Assembly: GCA_027972325.1 (NCBI GenBank)
Contig: JAPMOS010000194.1
Location: 1 to 45,000 of the forward strand
Direction of reading: 5' to 3'
From: Paratrimastix pyriformis
Lineage: Eukaryota > Preaxostyla > Paratrimastigidae
Length of the DNA: 45,000 bases
Shown here piece by piece: positions 41,462-45,000 of the stretch; the first letter of the stretch is position 1, and each line of letters begins with the position of its first letter. A model generated the notes under the pieces. It did no database searches, was not told the DNA's origin, and saw nothing but the letters and a program-made list of their open reading frames with translations. The position numbers and the translations under genes are program-made.

Positions 41462-41773
41462 GGCAAGAAGTCAGTCTTATTGATATTCGACGATATCTTA
41501 GATGGCAACAACAAGTTACACCAAAGTAATATTTTAGGCAGTCTGTTTTGCAATCACAGAAGATACAACATCTCAGTCATTCTTACAACACAAATACCAA
41601 CAGGTATATCACCAAGAACAAGGCAGAACACCAATTACTGTTTTGTCCATTACACCAAGAATGACTCAGTGAAAGACATGATATACCATGAATATATGTC
41701 GTGTATGAAGAAGGCAGATTTCTTAGAACTATTCGAGAAAGTGACAGCAGACCACAACATTTTGGTGATCAAG
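41462..41773 (+). pseudogene. A32-type packaging ATPase fragment
   Basis: Recognisable part covers the Walker B strand (SVLLIFDDIL), the helix LGSLFCNHRRYNISVILTTQ with the sensor Gln, and NTNYCFVHYTKN. This matches the FtsK/HerA-type packaging ATPases of Polintons, virophages and nucleocytoviruses. A fragment; X4 is inserted at its end. Confidence 0.7.
41766..41773. repeat. Target-site duplication of X4 (partner at 43250-43257)
   Basis: TGATCAAG at both ends; one more base on either side does not match. Confidence 0.7.
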
Positions 41774-41816
41774 TCCCCCGGCACTATTCTCAGTTCAACA
41801 CGATTTACGCAGGGCT

Positions 41817-42455
41817 ATGGCCTGCGAAATCACTGCGGTGAATGATGATCTGGACGACGCAACCATTGCTTTTATTGAAAAACATGCTTCTATTCTTGAT
41901 GAAGAAGATCCATTTCTGTGCTTTATTGACGAGCTCGACGATCATCGAGCTATCTTCCGGAGCATGGACCAGCTGAGCCGTCTTTCCTTCACTTCTACCA
42001 TGATCCCTGAGTTTGGCAAACTTTTTGGGTATTTGGTGGCCTCTGAGAAGCGCATCCCGTCGACCAAGTTGCTTCAGCGCATCAGTTTGAGCATTCTACG
42101 GTCGGCGGGGGGCGATCAATCTCTGTGCTGCCAAAAGCTTGCGCAATTGATTCAATTCATTTGTGGTGCCACCATTTTCAATTTGGAGTCTTCCAGCAAG
42201 CCCGTTACTGTATCGCGAGTATCGATGGCGACCCCCGTTCCCGCCCGACCTGTGGCTTCGGTGAACCCGTCCACTGCTTCGCCGCAATCCGGCCTGTGTC
42301 CAAAGTCACCGAGCACTGTCAAACAGCCTCCCGGAAAAGTGACCGCACATTGCATCGACCCCTCAGCTGCCCCGCTTCAGCTTGGAGGTGGTACGAGTCG
42401 GCCACGTCCGCCATCCCCCCGAACCTTCGCCAGCAAAGAAGAAGGACAGGGTTGA
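41817..42455 (+). pseudogene. X4 gag-like protein, N-terminal 212 codons
   Basis: MACEITAVNDDLDDATIAFI... aligns with the N-terminal helical region of the X2 and X3 proteins: an acidic start, FIEKHASILDEEDPF against the X2/X3 DHAEI...RDDP, LSRLSFTSTMIPEFGKLFGY against LSPWMRLELMKLFSSLV, and a final LIQFICGATIF against FIFQLLGALLF. QLGGGTSRPRP matches the QLGGGGGTR linker. The frame then slips near 42440. The next frame (about 42440-42980) holds two NPF motifs (SNPFAVRP; GNPFARVPPP) and a Pro/Ala tract. Function unknown. Confidence 0.65.
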
Positions 42456-42547
42456 GGAGAAGGCTGACAGCAATCCTTTTGCTGTGCGCCCTGCTGTTGC
42501 CCACCAGCAGCCCGCGCCGGTCGGGAATCCGTTCGCCAGGGTGCCGC

Positions 42548-42760
42548 CCCCAGCCCCCACTGCATCTGCAGCCCCCACTGCATCTGCACCAGCCCCCACT
42601 GCATCTGCACCAGCCCCCACTGCGACTCCCACTGTGGCCCCTGCCCATGCCCCTGCCCCTGCCCCTGCCCGTTGCCCCTGCCCATGTTGCCCCTGCCCAT
42701 GTTGCCCCTGCCCATGCTGCCCCTGCCCATGCTGCCCCTGCGCTTGTCCCTGCCCCAGCG
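42548..42760. repeat. Coding repeats in X4 (CCCCCACTGCATCTGCA-type and CCATGCTGCCCCTGC-type)
   Basis: Tandem 15- to 18-bp units coding Pro/Ala-rich sequence, corresponding in position to the hexamer arrays of X2 and X3. Confidence 0.9.
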
Positions 42761-43176
42761 CAAGGGCTTCTTGCCACGCCGAAGGGAGCCTCGCTCTGCC
42801 CCACGGATCTGGGGTTGAAGGGGAGCGGGCGGCTCGAGTGCCCGCGGGACCGGACGGGCCGCGGAGGCGGGACTTTGGATGGTGGATCCGCCAACAACAC
42901 GCCCCGATGTTCGTGTTCCGCACCAGTACCAGATGGTACATGGGGACGCGGATGCCCAACGCCCAAGAAGTCCCAATGTAAGGGAATTGTGTTCCTTTCG
43001 GTTCAATCTTTTGTCCCGTTGTTCAGTCTTTTCCCTGATTTATCTCCTCGATCCACCCTATTCCTTGGTCCCTCCCCCGTTCTTTTCTACCTCTCCCTGT
43101 CACCATAGCCCCGCCCCTAGCCCTAGTTGCCCGCAGAATTGCGGGGACATGGGAGGGACTGGGGTCATGTTACCCC

Positions 43177-43190
43177 CCGGCTTCGGCCGG
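43177..43190 (+). other. X4 3' TTCG-loop hairpin
   Basis: CCGGC-TTCG-GCCGG, preceded by TTACCCC, 59 bp from the end of X4. Same position and loop as X1-X3, stem changed in compensating pairs. Confidence 0.75.
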
Positions 43191-43229
43191 AATCGGGAGT
43201 TTTGCATCTCTATGTTGCAAACATGTATG

Positions 43230-43249
43230 ACACACACACACACACACAC
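43230..43249. repeat. (CA)10 tail of X4
   Basis: Simple repeat directly before the 3' target repeat; replaces the (CAA)n tail of X2 and X3. Confidence 0.9.
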
Positions 43250-43257
43250 TGATCAAG

Positions 43258-43440
43258 CCTTTGTTACATGACAATTACCTTAACCTTTACAATGCCTTTT
43301 GGGGATACCTCCAAAACTCAAGAAGATTACAGATCCAAGGTGAAAAAGGCGGAAGAGCATTGGGACCAGAAGGCAGTAAACACAAAATAGGCATAATTTT
43401 AATAATTTGAGTATTTTTTTATCTTAGTATGATATTGATT
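43258..43440. other. Virus-like element sequence between X4 and the capsid fragment
   Basis: AT-rich DNA continuing the element after X4; no separate gene recognised. Confidence 0.4.
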
Positions 43441-43819
43441 ATCACACTCTGGCAACGGCAATTATTCTAAAGTCGCACACCACACAGAACTCAGACCTCG
43501 AAAGGAATGCAATCAAAATCAATGAGTTTACAGATGACAAAACCACTAAGATACGCAAGCCTAAGATTGTAACGGACCCGGTAGTAATCAAACCTAAGCG
43601 GCAAATATCATTTGGAAGTGTCGCACAGTTTGACATTAATAAATACAGCGGGCTACTCCCAGGTAATGACATACACCTACACATCAGACTCGGAGCTACT
43701 ACAGCATCAGCCGGCACGGTGACTTACGTTGGTGGATACATGATGAAACTGATCAAATCCCTTAAGTTTAAGCACCAAGGACGTGAAATATACAAGTTGG
43801 ACAGTGCAGGTATATATCA
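43441..43819 (+). pseudogene. Major capsid protein fragment (double jelly-roll type, likely)
   Basis: One frame reads QISFGSVAQFDINKYSGLLP, then DIHLHIRLGATTA, TYVGGYMMKLIKSLKFKHQG and REIYKLDSAG. The strand-loop pattern with a GG-x-x-MKLI segment and a following basic strand resembles the N-terminal jelly roll of Polinton-like-virus and nucleocytovirus capsid proteins. A fragment, ended by D4. Assignment is by pattern only. Confidence 0.5.
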
Positions 43820-44240
43820 CTATCCATCGTAAGACTCAGGATAGCAGCCGACAGCCTCCGTCTTCGGCAGTCTAGGTGCTATATCTCCTTGTTCTTCATG
43901 ATAAACACCACACAATGCAGAAAAGTCACAAGTCAAACCCAGGTGAAAGCACTTGGAAACATCTCAAAAAAAGTGTCCTGGGTGGAGAACCGGTCAGGAT
44001 GGACATGGGTCGACCGGTGGTCGATAGGGTTGGTTCGACCGAAAAAAAAACCAATCCTAAAATTAAAATCGTATGGTCACGACGGGCAGCGTGTCCAATA
44101 CGCGTCCATAAATCACAACAAAAATCGGAGAGAGAGGTCAAAGGGAGCCAAGAACATCGGGCGAAAAGAAAAAATTTAACACGCATCGGAAGGGGTGAGA
44201 TTCGGGGTTAACGGCCCGAGATTCGGCAAATCTCCGATCT
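43820..44240 (+). mobile_element. D4: partial terminus of a D3-family DIRS-like element
   Basis: Begins with the intact outer end CTATCCATCG and continues as a near-identical copy of the D3 right terminus for 421 bp, then stops at TCTCCGATCT. Nothing of the coding part is present. It faces the D3 right terminus across the virus-like fragments, so the two ends are inverted relative to each other. Confidence 0.88.
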
Positions 44241-44244
44241 AGCG

Positions 44245-44405
44245 AAATTTGCTAAATTTTGTATGGATTTACAGAATTTGCATTCAAAATTTATTTGCCA
44301 TACAAAATTTAACGCGTTTTGCGAAAAAAACTAAGTCATAAATTTGCTAAATTTTGTATGGCGGCTAAATTTTGAATGCAAATTCTGTCGGTTGGTAAAT
44401 TTAGG
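44245..44405. repeat. AT-rich palindromic repeat (MITE-like)
   Basis: CAGAATTTGCATTCAAAATT (from 44271) has a perfect 21-bp inverted partner near 44366-44386, and GCTAAATTTTGTATGG occurs twice directly and once inverted. It can fold into a large hairpin. No ORF. A short DNA-transposon derivative is possible but no termini or target repeat were identified. Confidence 0.55.
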
Positions 44406-44443
44406 CCATGTCAGACCACCCTGAAGGTATATATGAAGAGGAG

Positions 44444-44463
44444 AAAAAAAAAAAAAAAAAAAA
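44444..44463. repeat. A20 tract
   Basis: Twenty consecutive A. It could be the tail of a plus-strand retroposed sequence ending here, or a simple repeat. Confidence 0.9.
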
Positions 44464-45000
44464 GTTGTTGCGGAGTGGGCAGATGAGAAGTTGGTGAAAA
44501 CTGATTTTTCTGATGCGCCTTCAGTTTAGTACTGGGTATCGGAACCACCCTATTGCTGCGCGCAGCCGCTTGAAGTTCCCTGATTAAGGGGATGGTAGGC
44601 TACCGGGGGCTCACCTCTGGATTGTAGTGCTTTGCACCGTCGCGTATCGACATTAGGACGCCGGTATTTGGGATCGACTGTCGGATCGTTTACGGTACAG
44701 ACCCGAGGCTACGCGCTGAAGGATGTGCTTTGTTTACGGACCTCTACATCGGTACTTTTTTTACCAATGGACCTGCAGTGAGCCGGGCTTGCCTGGAACA
44801 CGAAGTCTTTTGGCTGTTGCATTGATAGGCTATCGGCTGGCGAAGATTTGAACCATCATCAAATCGTATGAAAGCTTTCCTTAGGTCTGGGGTCTTGCGG
44901 TAAGCAGACCCACCATGGAATTCGATCATACACTCTGAATATTGCCCTGGTGGATGTTTCAACGTTTTGTTGGGGGCTTTGCTGCAAAATCCGAGCAAGG
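44464..45000. other. Unassigned sequence to window end
   Basis: About 537 bp of balanced composition. The longest open frame is on the minus strand (44744-44998, 84 codons; includes DGSNLRQPIAYQCNSQKTS). I do not recognise it and it has no clear motif. It may be the edge of a host gene or another repeat. Confidence 0.3.

Larger units (their letters stand above)
41774..43249 (+). mobile_element. X4: divergent gag-like retroposon inserted in the virus-like element
   Basis: 5' end TCCCCCGGCACTATTCTCAG, 3' tail (CA)10 ending at 43249. Flanked by TGATCAAG at 41766-41773 and 43250-43257 (a 9-bp repeat with one mismatch if extended). Same order as X1-X3: short leader, gag-like ORF, Pro/Ala-rich part, TTCG hairpin, simple-repeat tail. 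DNA similarity to X1-X3 is low apart from the protein pattern, the CCCCGG start and the hairpin, so it is a separate subfamily. Confidence 0.75.
40391..43819. mobile_element. Polinton-like-virus/virophage-like fossil, interrupted by X4
   Basis: AT-rich fragments 40391-41773 and 43258-43819 carry parts of at least three genes typical of small dsDNA capsid-bearing elements: a DUF5871-like protein, a packaging ATPase and a major capsid protein, plus a coiled-coil ORF. Composition differs sharply from all neighbours. Incomplete and broken: bounded by D3 and D4 and split by X4. No terminal repeats of its own are visible. Age is hard to set; the 40430 ORF is still open, which argues against great age. 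Confidence 0.72.

Noticed and set aside
44840-44875. tRNA T-arm-like sequence (GGTTCAAATC on the minus strand)
   Set aside because: The flanking bases do not form a 5-bp T-stem and no acceptor or anticodon arm is found.

Overview
The window is eukaryotic, transposon-packed DNA with no recognisable host gene. The evidence is a non-LTR retrotransposon (LINE), three tyrosine-recombinase (DIRS-like) families, a small retroposon-like family with 9-bp target duplications, and remnants of a Polinton-like-virus/virophage-like element. Most of the DNA is GC-rich; the virus-like part (40391-41773, 43258-43819) and the last part are clearly AT-richer. DIRS elements, LINEs and Polinton-like viruses occur together in many protists, algae and early-branching fungi. 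I cannot name the host from this sequence.

Left half (1-25478): one plus-strand LINE copy, of which about 2.76 kb is recognisable, is the scaffold. It is cut into four pieces: 1-184, 14226-16042, 23197-23758 and 25282-25478. Its reading order is an N-terminal leader, a ubiquitin-specific-protease (USP) domain, an APE endonuclease, a linker and the start of the reverse transcriptase. Inserted in it are X1 (185-14216), D2 (16043-23196) and X3 (23759-25272). X1 holds D1 (1135-13781), and D1 holds F1 (3750-10765). D2 holds X2 (20548-22035). The LINE is lost at the start of F2.

Middle (25476-33666): F2 is an inverted partial copy of F1. F3 begins with an intact F terminus inside F2 and runs until D3. 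F elements have the inverted termini and internal complementary region of a DIRS element, but I see no gene in their 7 kb. They carry several families of tandem repeats.

Right part (33667-45000): D3 (33667-40390) is a second, distinct DIRS-like family with inverted termini of about 578 bp and gag, RT/RNase H/methylase-like and tyrosine-recombinase regions on the minus strand. It is followed by AT-rich virus-like fragments: a DUF5871-like protein, a coiled-coil ORF, part of a packaging ATPase and part of a major capsid protein. These are split by X4 (41774-43249) and ended by D4, a partial end of a D3-type element. A small AT-rich palindromic repeat, an A20 tract and about 540 bp of unassigned DNA close the window.

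The most notable points are the USP domain in a LINE, the X family (gag-like ORF, fixed 9-bp target duplication, 3' UUCG hairpin with compensatory changes), and the apparently gene-less F family that copies DIRS architecture.
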